64,000 bases of DNA, taken from positions 12,192,782 through 12,256,781 of the forward strand of contig CM053328.1 in NCBI GenBank assembly GCA_028583605.1. The letters run 5' to 3'. The DNA comes from Dastarcus helophoroides (taxonomy: Eukaryota; Arthropoda; Insecta; Coleoptera; Bothrideridae). Below are positions 1 to 11,490 of this stretch, in pieces (the stretch's first letter is position 1; every line of letters starts with the position of its first letter). The notes beneath the pieces are model-generated. The model was not told the DNA's origin, made no database searches, and saw only the letters and a list, made by a program, of their open reading frames with translations. Made by a program: the position numbers and the translations under genes.

Positions 1-1145
1 AGCGAGTAATATCTAATTAGTACTTAGTAAATATTAATTGGAAATTAGTCATAAGTAATCGGCAATTGATAATTAGTAATTGGTAATTCATTGTTATTGT
101 AACTGAAAATATTAGAAATTAAAAATTACAACAACAACAACTACAAGTTATAAGTTACAAGTTACTAGTAGCAATTGAAAATAAAAACCTGAAATTATGA
201 CAAAAAAAAGGCTAAACTGAGAATTCATAAGCAATTTCAAAACTTCGAAAATAAGGCCAACATTTCCCTAAAAAGGTGAAATTTTATGTTATTAAGCAAA
301 CAACAAAGAAAAATGATAATAAAAATTCTAATCGAAAATTAGCCAAGAAAAGTTGAAGTTACCAGTATATATTATAATAAAATTTTTTTGAGACATCCGG
401 GTTTGTAACTGAAATGAGTTACAAAAATGAAAACAAGAATTACCGAAAAAAGACATGAAACATTAAAATTTTGAAATTTTTTTTAAAAAAGTATACATTT
501 TTTTAAAATTAGAATTAAATTAGAAATTAGAAGTTTTAAGTCATAAATTAGGATTTGGAGATTAGTAATTAGAAATCGGAAAGTGGAAACTGGAAATTCG
601 AATTTGAAAATTAGAAATTAGAAAATATTAATTAGTAATAGGTAATTAGTAATTATTATTTAGTAATTAGTAATAAGTAATTAGCTATTATTAATCAGTA
701 ATTGATAATTAATAATTAGTAATTTCTAATTACCCATTTTTAATTAGTAATTCATAGTAATTGTAATTGGAATATTAGAAATTGAAGGTTTCAAATCAGA
801 AGTTACAAGTTATAAGTTACCTGTTACAGGTTACAGGTTACAAGTTACTAACAGCAATTGAAAATGCAAACCTGGACTTATGACAAAAAAAGGCTTAATT
901 GAGAATTCATAAGCAATTTCAAAATTTCGAAAATAAGGCTAATATTCCCTTAAAAAGGTGAAATTTTGAGTTACTAAGCGACCAACCACGAAAAGGAAAA
1001 TTTCTAATCGAAAATTAGTCAAGAAAAGTTAAAGTTACCAATTTATATTATAATAAAAATTTGTTTAAGACATCTTAGTTTGTAATTGAAATGTGTTACA
1101 AAAATGAAAACAAGAATTATTGAAAAAAGACAAAATTAAAAAAAA
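1..1145. repeat. AT-rich direct duplication, ~680 bp spacing
   Basis: The segment around 60-470 recurs, diverged, around 745-1130. Shared landmarks are GAATTCATAAGCAATTTC at 221 and 902, CTAATCGAAAATTAG, and ACAAAAATGAAAACAAGAAT. Between and before these lie runs of short AATTAGTAATT-type units (about 1-90 and 610-740). No gene is seen. The copies differ by scattered substitutions and small indels, so the duplication is old. Confidence 0.8.
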
Positions 1146-4100
1146 CGAAGAATTTAGAACAGGATCTCAATATTAATACACAAACATTTCTGAAAAAAAG
1201 AAAAAGTAAAAATTTCGGGATTAGGAGCAAACTTTCGAGTTTTCAAGGAATGATTTGAAGAAAAAAGTAAATATCGTTTAACATTTAAAAAGAAAAAATT
1301 GACAAAAAGACAATAAAGGAAGCCAAAATTTGGAGTCCCAAATCAAACTTTTAATAAAAGCAGTAAACACTGAAAGCACAAATTTTGAGAAAAAGACAAA
1401 ATTTCAAAAGAATCTACAATTACAAAATTATTAGATTTTCTGGTTTAAAGTCGATATTAAACACATTAGATGTTTAAGAACAAAATATTTCGAGAAAAAA
1501 GTCGAAATTGCAAGATTAAAATTAAAATTTTGAATTTAAATAAATTTCACGAAAAGTCGCAATTTTGAGTTTATAAAAATTTTGAGAAACACGAAATATT
1601 AATATTAAATTTCGAAATTGTTATGAAAAAGTTAATTTCCGATAAAGATACCTAAAATTTGTAGAAATAAACCCAGTACCTTTGAATTTAAACTCTAACT
1701 TTCGAAACAATATCTAAACTAAAGTAAAATATAATTTTCGAATAAATGTTTAAAAAAGCTGGCAACAGGCAAAAATTTGTCAAGTTTAAAATAAAAAAAC
1801 CTAGAGAAAAAGTAAAAATCAAAAAGGAAAGTATAGAAGAAAAATTTAGAATTAAAGGAACATATAATTCAAACCTACAGTTTCCTGAGAAGGTCATTTT
1901 GAGATTAAAGTTAAAGCTTAAAAAATATCGAACTTTCGAGATTAAAATTGGAATTTCGAAAGAATATCCGAATTTTTAGGTTTAAACTATAAATTTTAAG
2001 GTAAATGTCATAATTTTAAAGAATGGAAATTAAAAAAAAGTCAAAATTATGGGACTTTCCAAATTTAAAAACACTTTAAAGAAATTAGATATTTTAAAAA
2101 AATATTAAAAATATCAAAATAAGGCTAAATGAAACAAGTCAAGATTTGAAAAATCGAAATTTGCAAATAAAATTGAAAAATATAAATACCTACTTTTAAC
2201 TAGTCAAAATATCAAAGGTCTGAAAGTTTCACAAAAATTTAAAATTCTTAAAAAAAGTCAAGCATTTTGAAAAAAATCGAAATTTGATAAAAAAAAATTG
2301 AATTTTAACTATTTCTAAAAAAGTAAAATTTTAAAAAAGTCTAAATTTTAAAAAAGTCTAAATTTCAAAAGTAATCAACATTTTCATTTATTAAAGTAAT
2401 ACTTACTTTGAAAAAAAGTGAATATTTTTAAAAAAGTCAAAATTTTGAAAATCGTCGAAATGTTTATAAGAAGTAGAAAATGTTTTAAAAAAGAAATATT
2501 TCAAATTTGCTAACAAACGAAAATCGTATTCTTAATTTTAAAAATAAACTGAAGGACGTTCCTATGTATTTTTAAAAAAGGCAAAATGTTTTAAAAAGTC
2601 GAAATTTTTATAAAAAGTCAAAAAAAACCTTTGAAAAGTTTTGAAAATTTCTTATATTTGCCTTTGAAGTCCAAATTTTGAGAAAAAAGTTAACATCGAA
2701 AAGATTTTCAAAATAAAAAATTTGAATACACTTAAAAAAAGTCGAAATCTTAAAAGGTCGAAATTTTCACAAAAATTAAAAATTTTGGAAAATGTAAAAA
2801 ATTTTGGAAAACAAAATGGAATTTTTAAATGAGTCTGGAATTTTCAAAATAAAGTCATAAATTTCAAACAAAATTGAAATTTTAAATAGTCTAAATTTGA
2901 AAAATTATCAAGAATTTAAAAGACTGTCGACATTTTTAAATAGAAATTTTCAAAAAAGTTGAAATTTTTCAAAAACTCAAGATCTTGAAAAATTTCAAAA
3001 AAATTCGAAATTTTGAACGAATTTCTAATTTTTAAAAATTTGAAATCTTGGAAAGTAGTGGAAAATTTTAAAAAGGGAAAAATTTGATGAAATGTCGGGA
3101 TTTGAAAAAGTTTAAAATTTTCAAAAAAAATTCTGAAGTTTCGAAAATATTAATAATTTTCAAAAAAATAATAATGAAAATAGAATTTTGGAAAAGAAAT
3201 ATTCGAAAGTTTTTAAAAGGAAAAATTTAGAAAAATAGTTAATAATTAAAATACCCAGCGGAATGCTGAAGTAATGAAATGTGAAAGATAATTCAAATTT
3301 ACAAAAAAAAATCGAAATTTTTGTAGTCGCATACTGATTTAGAGAAAAAAACTTTGAAGAACGCATCTATGTATTTTCGAAAAAAGGTCAATATTTGAAA
3401 AGAAGTCGAAATTTTAATAAAAAGTTGAAATAAAAATAATAAAATATAAAGACATTGAAAGAAGTCGAAAATTTTTAAAATTTTCTTTTAAGTCAAAATT
3501 TTGAGAAAGAAAGTCAGATTTCGAAAAATATAGAAATATTTAGGAAAAATTTAAGAAAGTAGAAATTTTGAAAAATAGTCGAAATTTCCAATAAGAAATT
3601 AAAACATGTTAATACCTTTACGAAGTCGAAATGTTAAAGGGTTGAAATTTTCATAAACATTTAGAAATTTGACAAAAATCAAAAATATTTTAGGAATTCG
3701 CAATTTTCAAAAAGTTCTAAATTTGAAAAGTAATCAACATTAAAAAAAGACGACAGTTTCAATGTATGCAATATTAATTTTCAAAAAAATTGATAAAAAA
3801 AGTCACAGTTTGAAAAAGGTTGGCTATTAATAACAAGTTAAAAATTTCAAAATCAGTCAAAATTTCCAAACAATCGAAATTTTGAAAATTTGTAATATTT
3901 AAAAAGTTGAAATTCTTTGAAACGGAAAATTTTGAAAAAGGGAAAATTTTGATAAAATGTCGAGAAAAAAGTTATACTAATTTTAAAAAAATAATTAAAG
4001 TTCGAATTTTGATAGAATTGGTAAAATAATTTCGAAGGAAAAGATAACATTGATACAACTTCCAGATTCGAGAAAAATGTTGATCTTTAAAGAAAGGTCA

Positions 4101-5040
4101 AATATTAAGAAAAAAAATTAAATCTTGCGGTTTAGTCAAACATGCTAAAAATTGATCAACTTCTTAGCTTGCACAGACAATAAAATGTCGAATTTGAAAG
4201 GTCGAAATTTCGAATAAACCGAATTTTGCTAAACAAGTCCAAATTTATAGAAAATAAATAGAAGTTTAAATGTTTAGTAAAAGTCAATATTTGGGCAAAA
4301 TGACTTTGGAAAAAGGACGAATTTTAAAAAGAATATAGAAATTTCGAGAAAAGTTTTGAAGTGTTAAAGATCAAAATTTCCCAGAGAAAGTTAAATGTTG
4401 GGATTAAGTCAAACATTTTTACATATTTTGTTTACAGAAACAATAAAATGTTGAATTTTAAAAGTCGAAATTTCAAAGAAAAACCGAATTTTGCGAAGCA
4501 GGTCCAAATTGTAAAAAATAAATAAAATTTTAAATGTTTAGTAAAAGTCAAATTTGGGAAAAATGACGAAAATTGATAAAAATGCGTATTTCAAAAAGAA
4601 TATAGAAAGTTATAGAAAAGGCTGCAATTTAGAACAAAGTCGGAAAAATGTTATTTTAGAAAAAAGTGAAATTTAAGAATAGATCTAAATTTCGAAAAAA
4701 GGAAACTTTGGAAAAAGGTCAAAATTTTAAAAAATTAGTTTACTTAACATCTCCAATTACTTCACATTTTTACTTTTTTTATTAAAACATCGTCAAAAGA
4801 TGAATTTTTGAGAAATAAGTCAAATCTTCAAGTAAATTGAATTAGAAAAAAGGAAACTTTTTTACAAATTGTCTAGTTTTGAGAAGAAAGGAAGACTTGG
4901 GTTAAAAGTCTAATTTAAGGAATAAAATAGGACATTAAAAAAGAAGACTAATACAGAGAAGAGTTAAAAAAGTCAAAATTGCGAAAAAAAAGCAAATTAT
5001 GAATTAAAGGTTTAAATTTTGAGAGATAAAAGGTCTTTTG
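1146..5040 (+). repeat. Degenerate ~18-19 nt tandem repeat, dialect A, plus orientation
   Basis: About 3.9 kb consists of imperfect units of the type GTCGAAATTTTGAAAAA, often with CAAAATTT variants, all in the same strand orientation (A-rich on +). Open frames here (for example 1746-1979, 3160-3366 and 3853-4050) are Lys/Phe/Asn-rich translations of the repeat and are not credible genes. Internal longer-period duplications show that the array grew partly by copying multi-unit blocks. Confidence 0.85.
4165..4680 (+). repeat. ~270 bp tandem duplication inside dialect A
   Basis: The block beginning ACAATAAAATGTCGAATTT near 4169 and the block beginning ACAATAAAATGTTGAATTT near 4440 run in parallel for about 230-260 bp. 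Both contain ACCGAATTTTGC, a TTTAAATGTTTAGTAAAAGT stretch, and AAAGAATATAGAAA. This is a higher-order duplication of several short units. Confidence 0.75.
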
Positions 5041-5077
5041 GTGTGAATATATTTTCGTTTGACTACATGAGTCAGAG

Positions 5078-5106
5078 GGGTCTCTCTCTCTCTCTCTCTG
5101 TCTCAT
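5078..5106 (+). repeat. (CT)n microsatellite
   Basis: A pure CT dinucleotide run of about ten units follows GAGTCAGAGGGGT and ends in CTGTCTC. It marks the edge between the dialect A array and the following unique DNA. Confidence 0.95.
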
Positions 5107-6200
5107 ATTTTACCTGATTTATATGATTTAATTTTGAAATAAAATGTAAAATAAGAAATAAAATTTGTGGCTCTTTGAAATTCACGAAATCAATTTTTTT
5201 TATTGCCGTTGGCTCTTTCGGTTTAAGTTTGCCGACCCCTATTTTAGGCAACTGCCTTTATTGATTGACTACAGTAATTGAATAAATCATCTATTTTTCT
5301 ATCATGACGTTAAAAATTTTAATTGCTTAAGGGTATGAAGCAAAATAAACATTTTCCTCTACTGAATGCTTCGTGGCACGCCGAGAAAAGTGTCATTATG
5401 TTCCTCTGGTTTGCGAGCTTTTCCTTTTTAGACGCTGTTAAATTTAAAGCCGACGGAATAAAGCCTTAAATTTGCGGGAGTGTGTTTAAAAAGCCGTCAC
5501 ATTATGAGATTGCCACAAAAAGATAATAGTGCTGGTAATAACTGGGAGCAGAAAAAAGATAATTACTTTTAAATAATAAATAAAAGGCGGAAAAGGAAAA
5601 GAATGTAATAAAGAAAATCTGCAGACACAATAATAAATGAAAAGGATAATATAAAATCTCTTTGCATCATCCAATAGCGTAAGCAAATATGTAATGCCGC
5701 AAGGACGGAGCTTATTTATCTTCTTTGCAGGAAAAGTCCTCCCATTTCGCTTTTCTGGCCCTGCCAGAGGCGTAGAACCGCCAACGCTCACGTCCCTACA
5801 TCCTTCACTGTTCAAGCATTTTATTATTATCATTATTGTATTACGCCACTGATTCCCAAAATTTGAAATCACAAATAATTAGAAAAAATCGCAAATAATA
5901 AGACTCGTACAAGTGAGTGATATTTTCTAACTTATTTCTTAAACCAGTTTAAAATTAAAAATTTCGACTAAACGTTAAAATTTATAATATTTATTTATAT
6001 CTCATATTAAAATTAAATTAGGCAACAGCAAAATAAGAAAGAAAATTCTCCAGGGATTAAACATAAATTTGTAATGTTAAAGTTTTCTAGAAATTTTAAT
6101 ATTTATTTCGAAACTTACAATTTATTGACGGAAATTCGATTTTTTTCCTTAAAATTTCGAATTCACAGCCAAATTTCCCAAGTAGAGTGTTCGAGTTTAA
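5107..6200. other. Unique, non-repetitive DNA; no supported gene
   Basis: This stretch is of normal complexity. A less AT-rich core at about 5690-5830 starts after a good acceptor-like tract (CTTCTTTGCAG ending at 5731) and stays open in two + frames for about 40 codons. On the minus strand a 128-codon frame (5486-5872) crosses the same core, but its C-terminal half is low-complexity Phe/Ile/Tyr. None of these peptides is recognisable, so the block is described as unique DNA that could hold an exon or a conserved non-coding element. Confidence 0.5.
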
Positions 6201-6239
6201 AGTTGGGTTGGTAGGGATATGATATTTTGGAACTGGATT

Positions 6240-9200
6240 CGGATACAGATATATTCAGAATATCGATAGGATTTAGTCATGGAGGACTTTGGTTCTAGTG
6301 TGGTCAATTAAACTAAGCAGTGTCCGAAAAATATTCGCCGATTTCTTAGAGTATTTGGGTGGCTAAGTGAAGAATAAGGATACCCAAATTCTCTGATAAA
6401 TCGAAGAGCATTCTTTCGATTCTCTTCCCTGCAATTGGCCATACTAGAGCACAGCATGGATTCTTTTGTTGATTCTATGGCTAGGTAATCACATGTTTCA
6501 TACTATCATCTACTAAATCTAAATTAAAAGTAGTGTTGATAAAGATTTCTCAAGAATACTTGGACCTAGTTTTTAGAATGTTGTTCTCCCAAACACTCCT
6601 ATCTTATTTATCCAGTCTTCAATATCTTAGGCAACGAAATATTGATCGAAGCTTCTTACTCAATCTGCAACCATGTTTTTAGAGAAACTTTAGAAATATT
6701 TGTCGTTTTCTTAGCTAATTTGAATGGCTCAGTGAAGACCAAGGACAACCAAATGCTCTAATAAATCGAAGACCATTCCCTTGATTCTCTTCATTGAATT
6801 TAGTCACACTAGAGCCTAGTGTGAATTCCTTTATTGAAGCTATGGCTAGGTAATCACATGTTCCATACTATCATCTACCAAATCTGAATTACGAGTAGCG
6901 TTGATGAAGATTTCTCAAGGGTACTTCGACCTAAGGCTTTAGTTATTAGGATGTGGTTCTCAGAAACTCTCTTATTTCATCTATCCAATCTTTAATATCT
7001 TTAGCAACGAAATATTGCTCGAAGTTTCCAACTCAATCTCAACCATGTGTTCATCAGCATGGGCAACTTTTTCACTTTTGAATTCCAGCAAAGCAACTTT
7101 CAAAACACCCTAATTTTCTAATGCAATGGCAGAATGTTGATAGATTGAGGAATATCGACAGATCAAAGAATATCGATCGGATTTAGTTATAGGAGGCTTT
7201 GGTTCTATTGTGGTCAATTTGAGGCAAGAGAATGCAAGAAACATTGGTCGATTTCTCAGAGAATTGAAGTGGCTAAGTGATGACTAAGGACAACCAAATT
7301 CGCTAATAAATCGAATCGAAGGCACGTCCTTCCTGAAATTGGCCACACTAGAGCTCAGTGTGGATTCTTTTATTGATGCTATGGCTAGGTAATCACATGT
7401 TTTATACTATCATCTACTAAATCCGAATTAAGAGTAGCGTTGATGAAGATTACTTAAGGATAGTTGGACCTAAGGCTTTAGTTTTTAGAATATGGTTCTC
7501 CCAATCTCCTATCTTATTTATTCAGTCTTCAATATCTTGAGCAAACAAATATTGCTCGAAGTTTCTATATCAATTAGCAACCATGTTTTCATCAGCATAG
7601 GTAACTTTTCCACTTTTGAATTTTAGCAAAACCACTTTTAAAACACCCCAATTCCTTAAAGCAAAGGTAGAATATCGATACATTGAGGAATACCTATAGA
7701 TCGAAGAATATCTATCGGATTTTGTCATGGGCAACTTTAGTTCCAGTAAAGTCAATTTTAAACAAAGAGAATCCAAGAAATATTCGTTGATTTTTTAGAG
7801 AATTTGGATAGCGGGGTGAAGACTAAGGACATCCAAATTCTCTGATAAATCAAAGAGCATTCCTTGGATTCTTCTCCCTGTAATTGGCCATACTAGAGCA
7901 CAGCATGGATTTTTTTGTTGATGCTATGACTAGGTAATCATATGTTTCATACTATCACCTACTAAATCTGAATTAAAAGTAGTGTTGATAAATATTTCTC
8001 AAGGATACTTGTACCCAAGGCTTTAGTTCTTAGAATGTGGTTCTCCCAAACACTCCTATCTCATTTATCCAGTCTTCAATATCTTCAACAACAAAATATT
8101 GCTTGAAGTTTTGAACTCAATCTAAAATCATGTTTTCATCAGCATGGGAAACTTTTCCACTTTTGAATTTCAGCAAAACAACTTTCGAAATGCCCTAATT
8201 CTCTAATGCAATGGCAGAATATCGATAGATCGGGGAATAGAGATAGATCGAGGAATACAGATAGACCGAGGAATACAGATAGATCGAAAAATATCGATTG
8301 GATTTAGTCATGGGGACTTTGGTTCTAGTGTGGCCAATTTGAGGGAAGAGGATCCAAGAAATATTCGTCGATATCTTAGAGAATTTGAATGGCTAGGTGA
8401 AGATAAAGGTCAACCAAATTCGCTGTTAAATCGAAGAGCATTCCCTGGATTCTTTTCTCTAAAGTTGGCCACATTAGAGCCCAGCATGGATCCTTTTGTT
8501 GATGCTCTGGCTAGGTTATCACATGTTCCAAACTGTCCTGTACTAAATCTGAATTAAGAGTAGAGTTGATGAAGATTTCTCAAGGATATTTAGTCCTAAG
8601 GCTTTAGTTCTTAGAATATGGTCCTCCCAAATACTCCTGTCTTATTTATATAGTCTTCAACATCTTGAGCAATGAAATATTGCTCGAAATTTCTAACTCA
8701 ATCAGCAACCATGCAACTTTTACACTTCTGAATTTTAATAATACAATTTTCAAAAGACCCTAATTCTCTAATGCAATGGCAGAACATCGATAGATTGAGG
8801 AATACCGATAGATCGAAGAATATTGATCGGATTTAGTCATGGAGGACTTTGGTTCTAGTGTGGTCAATTTGAGGAAAGAGGATCCCAGAAATATTTGTCG
8901 ATTTCTTAGCGAAGTTAAATGGATAAGTGAAGACTAAGGACAACCAAATTCGCTGTTTAATCGAAGAGCATTCCTTGGATTATCTTCTTTGAAGTTACCC
9001 ACACTAGAGCTCCGCGTGAATTCTTTTGTTGACACTATGGCTAGGTAATCACGTGTTCCAAACTGTCATCTACTAAATCTAAATTAACGGTAGCTATCGG
9101 TAAGATGAAGATTTCCCAAAGATACCTGGACTTAAGGCTTTAGTTCGTAGGATGTGGTTCTCCCAAATTCTCCAATCTCATCTATCCAGTCTTCAATATC

Positions 9201-9400
9201 TTAAGCAACGAAATGTTGCTCTAAACTAAATGTGTAACCATTCTTCATCAGCATAGGCAACTTTTCCACTTATGAATTTCAACAAAGCAATTTTCATAAG
9301 TTCATAGTACTCTAATACAATGGCAGAATATCAATAGATTAAAAAATATCGATAAATTAAAGAATAGCGATAGATCGAAGAGTGTCGTTCGAATTGAGTT
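6240..9400. repeat. Tandem array of ~530-580 bp palindromic units derived from a LINE 3' terminus
   Basis: Six diverged units can be followed with the landmark CAACCAAATTCGCTNNTAAATCGAAGAGCA-like at about 6381, 6747, 7279, 7828, 8411 and 8941 (spacings 366, 532, 549, 583 and 530; the first spacing reflects a deletion). Within a unit a + strand arm (GGACTTTGGTTCTAGTGTGG, ~110 bp) is followed directly by an inverted, diverged copy of itself. Both arms match the 3' coding end of the RNase H LINE at 27.7 and 55.4 kb. The rest of the unit (~300 bp) is a spacer shared by all copies. Just before the arm in the 8220-8290 copy there is a short local expansion of GAATACAGATAGATCGAG-like 20-mers. The array ends about 40 bp before the PP2A-like exon. 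Confidence 0.85.
8300..8420 (+). pseudogene. LINE ORF2 C-terminal remnant (sense arm of a repeat unit)
   Basis: The + frame reads GDFGSSVANLREEDPRNI then RRYLREFEWLGED, colinear with the C-terminus of the LINE at 55.4 kb (GDFWPSVASLREAHPRDV then LQFLNKVGWLNE). The match is clear by eye over about 30 residues. The longer open frame of this region (8330-8557) runs on into the opposite arm of the palindrome and has no meaning as a single protein. It is a fossil of a retrotransposon tail, not a gene. Confidence 0.75.
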
Positions 9401-9439
9401 ATGAACCACATTTGAAAGTTATACAATTTATATTTCTAG

Positions 9440-9799
9440 GTACAGCTCTCGGCCATTAAAAGTTTGCCAATGATAGCCAAGCTCATCGGAATGGAAAGGA
9501 CCAAAGAGCTCATAATGAGCTTGGAGCAACAGATCGACCACATGGGAGATGAAATATTGGTTAATTTGGCTGAACAACTCGAAATATTCGTCCCATACGT
9601 TAGAGGCAGCGAGTACTGCGGCTCGGTGCTAAATCTACTCATCAAAAAGTCCAGCAACGACGAAACGTTAGTCAGATTGACAACCCTGAAAGCCATAAAG
9701 AGTATAATCGACGAACTCATTGGGGAACAAGTTGAAGCGAATTTGATGCATTTGGTCAAATCCGTCGGGGAAAAATGCTTCATTGCTTCACTTCTTAGT
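9440..9799 (+). CDS. Exon: PP2A scaffold subunit A-like protein, HEAT repeats (about repeats 1-3)
   Basis: The exon gives 120 codons in phase 0 after the acceptor TATTTCTAG (ending 9439) and before the donor GTAAAT (from 9800). It begins VQLSAIKSLPMIAKLIGMER, which aligns with the conserved first HEAT region of PP2A-A (VQLRLNSIKKL...ALGVERT). Further in are LAEQLEIFVPYVRGSEY (family: LAEQLGTFTTLVGGPEY), DETLVR, and LVKSVGEKCFIAS. In the family this protein is the 65-kDa scaffold that holds the catalytic and B-type subunits. Roughly one third of residues match the animal consensus by eye, which is very low for a protein that is normally highly conserved, so this is a fast-evolving paralogue rather than the housekeeping gene. 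There are no stops. The exon for the first ~24 residues was not found upstream. Confidence 0.85.
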
Positions 9800-9852
9800 G
9801 TAAATAGAAAAACAATCAATTGAATATTGTGTATACATCTTCAGTGTTTTAG
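9800..9852 (+). other. 53-nt intron between the PP2A-A-like exons
   Basis: It starts GTAAATAG and ends TTTTAG. Removing it joins ...ASLLS to MCYSKV..., matching the family's ...CGLFSVCYPRV in phase 0, which supports the splice. The in-frame continuation into the intron meets a stop after a few codons. The very short length is usual for insect introns. Confidence 0.85.
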
Positions 9853-10047
9853 ATGTGCTATTCAAAAGTAATTAAAAATAATAAGACCATCTATAGGGAA
9901 ACCTTTAACGTTTTGTATACCGACAGCTCTTCTCTAACTAGAAAAGCAGCTGTTAGTTCTTTGATCGATTTAATAACAGTTTTGGAATCGCAGCATTTAA
10001 AAAATATGGTTATACCAGTGCTGAAAAATATCGCCGAGGATGATCAG
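9853..10047 (+). CDS. Exon: PP2A scaffold subunit A-like protein, HEAT repeats (about repeats 4-5)
   Basis: This exon has 65 codons, phase 0 at both ends, starting MCYSKVIKNNKTIYRETF and ending NIAEDDQ before the donor GTAAAATC at 10048. It aligns with the family stretch VCYPRV...RQYFRNLCSDDTP.VRRAA..KL......NVKSEIIPMFSNLASDEQ: here TDSSSLTRKAAVSSLIDL and LKNMVIPVLKNIAEDDQ occupy those places. The ATG at 9853 is an internal codon, not the start. The next family segment (SVRLLAVEAC...) was not found in the remaining 54 kb, so either the intron is very long or the gene is truncated. Confidence 0.85.
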
Positions 10048-10480
10048 GTAAAATCTTTCTGAAATTTCCGTTCTCTCAAAATTTTTGAAGTATTCAAATC
10101 TCACGATATCGATTTCAATATCAAAATTTCGATTTCAATCTCAAAATTTCGGTTTCAATTTTAAAACTTCAATTTTAATCTCAAAATTTTGACTTCAACA
10201 TCAACATTTTTGCTTTTAATCAAGAACTTTCAGCTCCAAGTCACATAATTTTTACTTTATTTTAAATATCTCAGGAATAACATCGAAAGTTTGAATTTTA
10301 GGGAAAAATTAGACATTTTAACGAAATTTTGAGAAATTTTACAATATTCTTTTTTTCTAGTTATTTGTAGAAATTTCAATTTACTCAAATATTAACGAGT
10401 GTACCTAAGGTCGAAATTTATAGAGAATAAACTCCAGATCGCAACTTCAAAGTCGAGTTCCTGGGTTAAGCATTCTTGCG
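10048..10480. repeat. Downstream intron sequence with dialect A-like units
   Basis: After the donor comes a short array of units such as CTCAAAATTTCGGTTTCAAT (about 10075-10230), then AT-rich DNA with GAAATTTTGAG motifs. No exon is recognised. Confidence 0.6.
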
Positions 10481-10663
10481 AAAAATTGATGTACAAATCT
10501 TGTCTCCTGAAACCAAGAAAGATTAAAAAACACAACAAGAGGTTGCTCTAACGCGTTTCGATAGCCAAGCTATGATCATTAGAGAAATACTGAAGTGTGT
10601 TTTGTATCTATCTTGGTGTCAGGGGACAAGATTTGTATATTAATTTTTGAAGATAACCAAGGA
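10481..10663. mobile_element. Foldback MITE, family 1, copy 1 (diverged)
   Basis: The left arm runs TACAAATCTTGTCTCCTGAA...AAGAAAGATTAAAAAACACAAC and the right arm is its complement, TGTGTTTTGTATCTATCTTG...GGGGACAAGATTTGTA. The centre holds GCGTTTCGATAGCCAAGCTAT. The outer left end is lost; the right end keeps GATAACCAAGGATCA. The same element occurs three more times (11341, 16746 and 18890). No coding capacity is seen. Confidence 0.85.
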
Positions 10664-11340
10664 TCATTTTCATTAAAAAAAATCCTTAAGAAACCTTGAG
10701 TACAAGTTGCAATTTTGAGAAAAACATCAACAGTGGAAGTAGAAATATTTTGATTGAAAAGTTAATGGACCTCGTTAATAACAATATGGTTCCATCGATC
10801 AAAATTTGCTTCTCTGGATATTCATCTTAAGTGTAAGAAAAAACCAGAAGCCTTGCTCATAAATACGCATCCAAAGAAATCTTGTACTTGTCTCTTCCAA
10901 TTTCCGGTTACTGGATATGAATATGAAATTATTTCGAATATCTGATTGTTTTGGATATTATTTTGGTTACAGATATCTTTAAACCATTTTTGTCGACCAA
11001 AAAAATGTATTCAAGTTATATCTACTTAATAAAACTTCTGAACACTGACTGAAAGACAACCCCTAACTTATGTCAATTGGCTTGAGTTTCTTTTATGAAC
11101 GTAAGTGAGCATTAAGAAAGGATTTTTATAAATTCGCTTCGCAACAGGGAATAAAAATTTGTATAGAAGTTCTTCATTTTTGAAGTTGGAAAATATGAAC
11201 ATTGTTGTTTAGATTTCAGCTTATAAATAACAATCAGCTGTATCTTGGCAATTCATCCTCTTATAGGCAGTGTTTCCCTAACTTTCAACATTTGTGTATC
11301 CTTTCCATAATTTTTCGTGACGTTAAATACCCCCAACTAA
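10664..11340. other. Unique AT-rich DNA, no gene seen
   Basis: This stretch has normal complexity and no convincing open frame or exon. It lies between two foldback MITE copies and would belong to the intron of the PP2A-A-like gene if that gene continues downstream. Confidence 0.6.
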
Positions 11341-11490
11341 TTTTGGTGGAACGGACTGGTCCTTGGTTATCTTCAAAAAATGAAATACAAATCTTGTCCT
11401 CTGAAACCAAGAAAGATTAAAAAACACACAAAAACAACTTCTGTTGCGTTTTTGAATCTTTCTTAGTTTCAGGGGACAAGATTTGTATTT
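11341..11490. mobile_element. Foldback MITE, family 1, copy 2 (right end truncated)
   Basis: It keeps the outer left terminus TTTTGGTGGAACGGACTGGT and CCTTGGTTATCTTC, then both inverted arms around a very short loop (ACACACAAAAACAACTTCTGTTGCG). The right side stops at GACAAGATTTGTATTTCTAA and lacks the outer ~30 bp. An open frame at 11202-11420 simply crosses this element and is not a gene. Confidence 0.85.

Noticed and set aside
5486..5872. 128-codon minus-strand frame
   Set aside because: The C-terminal half is low-complexity AT-driven sequence, the middle crosses a GC-richer block, and no domain is recognised. Kept only as a remark on the unique island.
8330..8557. 75-codon frame in the array as a possible small gene
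   Set aside because: Its first part is the LINE C-terminus and the rest is the opposite arm of the palindrome; other units have stops.
9436..9819. 127-codon minus-strand frame opposite the PP2A-like exon
   Set aside because: It is the shadow of the + strand exon, whose match to a known family and splice sites is clear.
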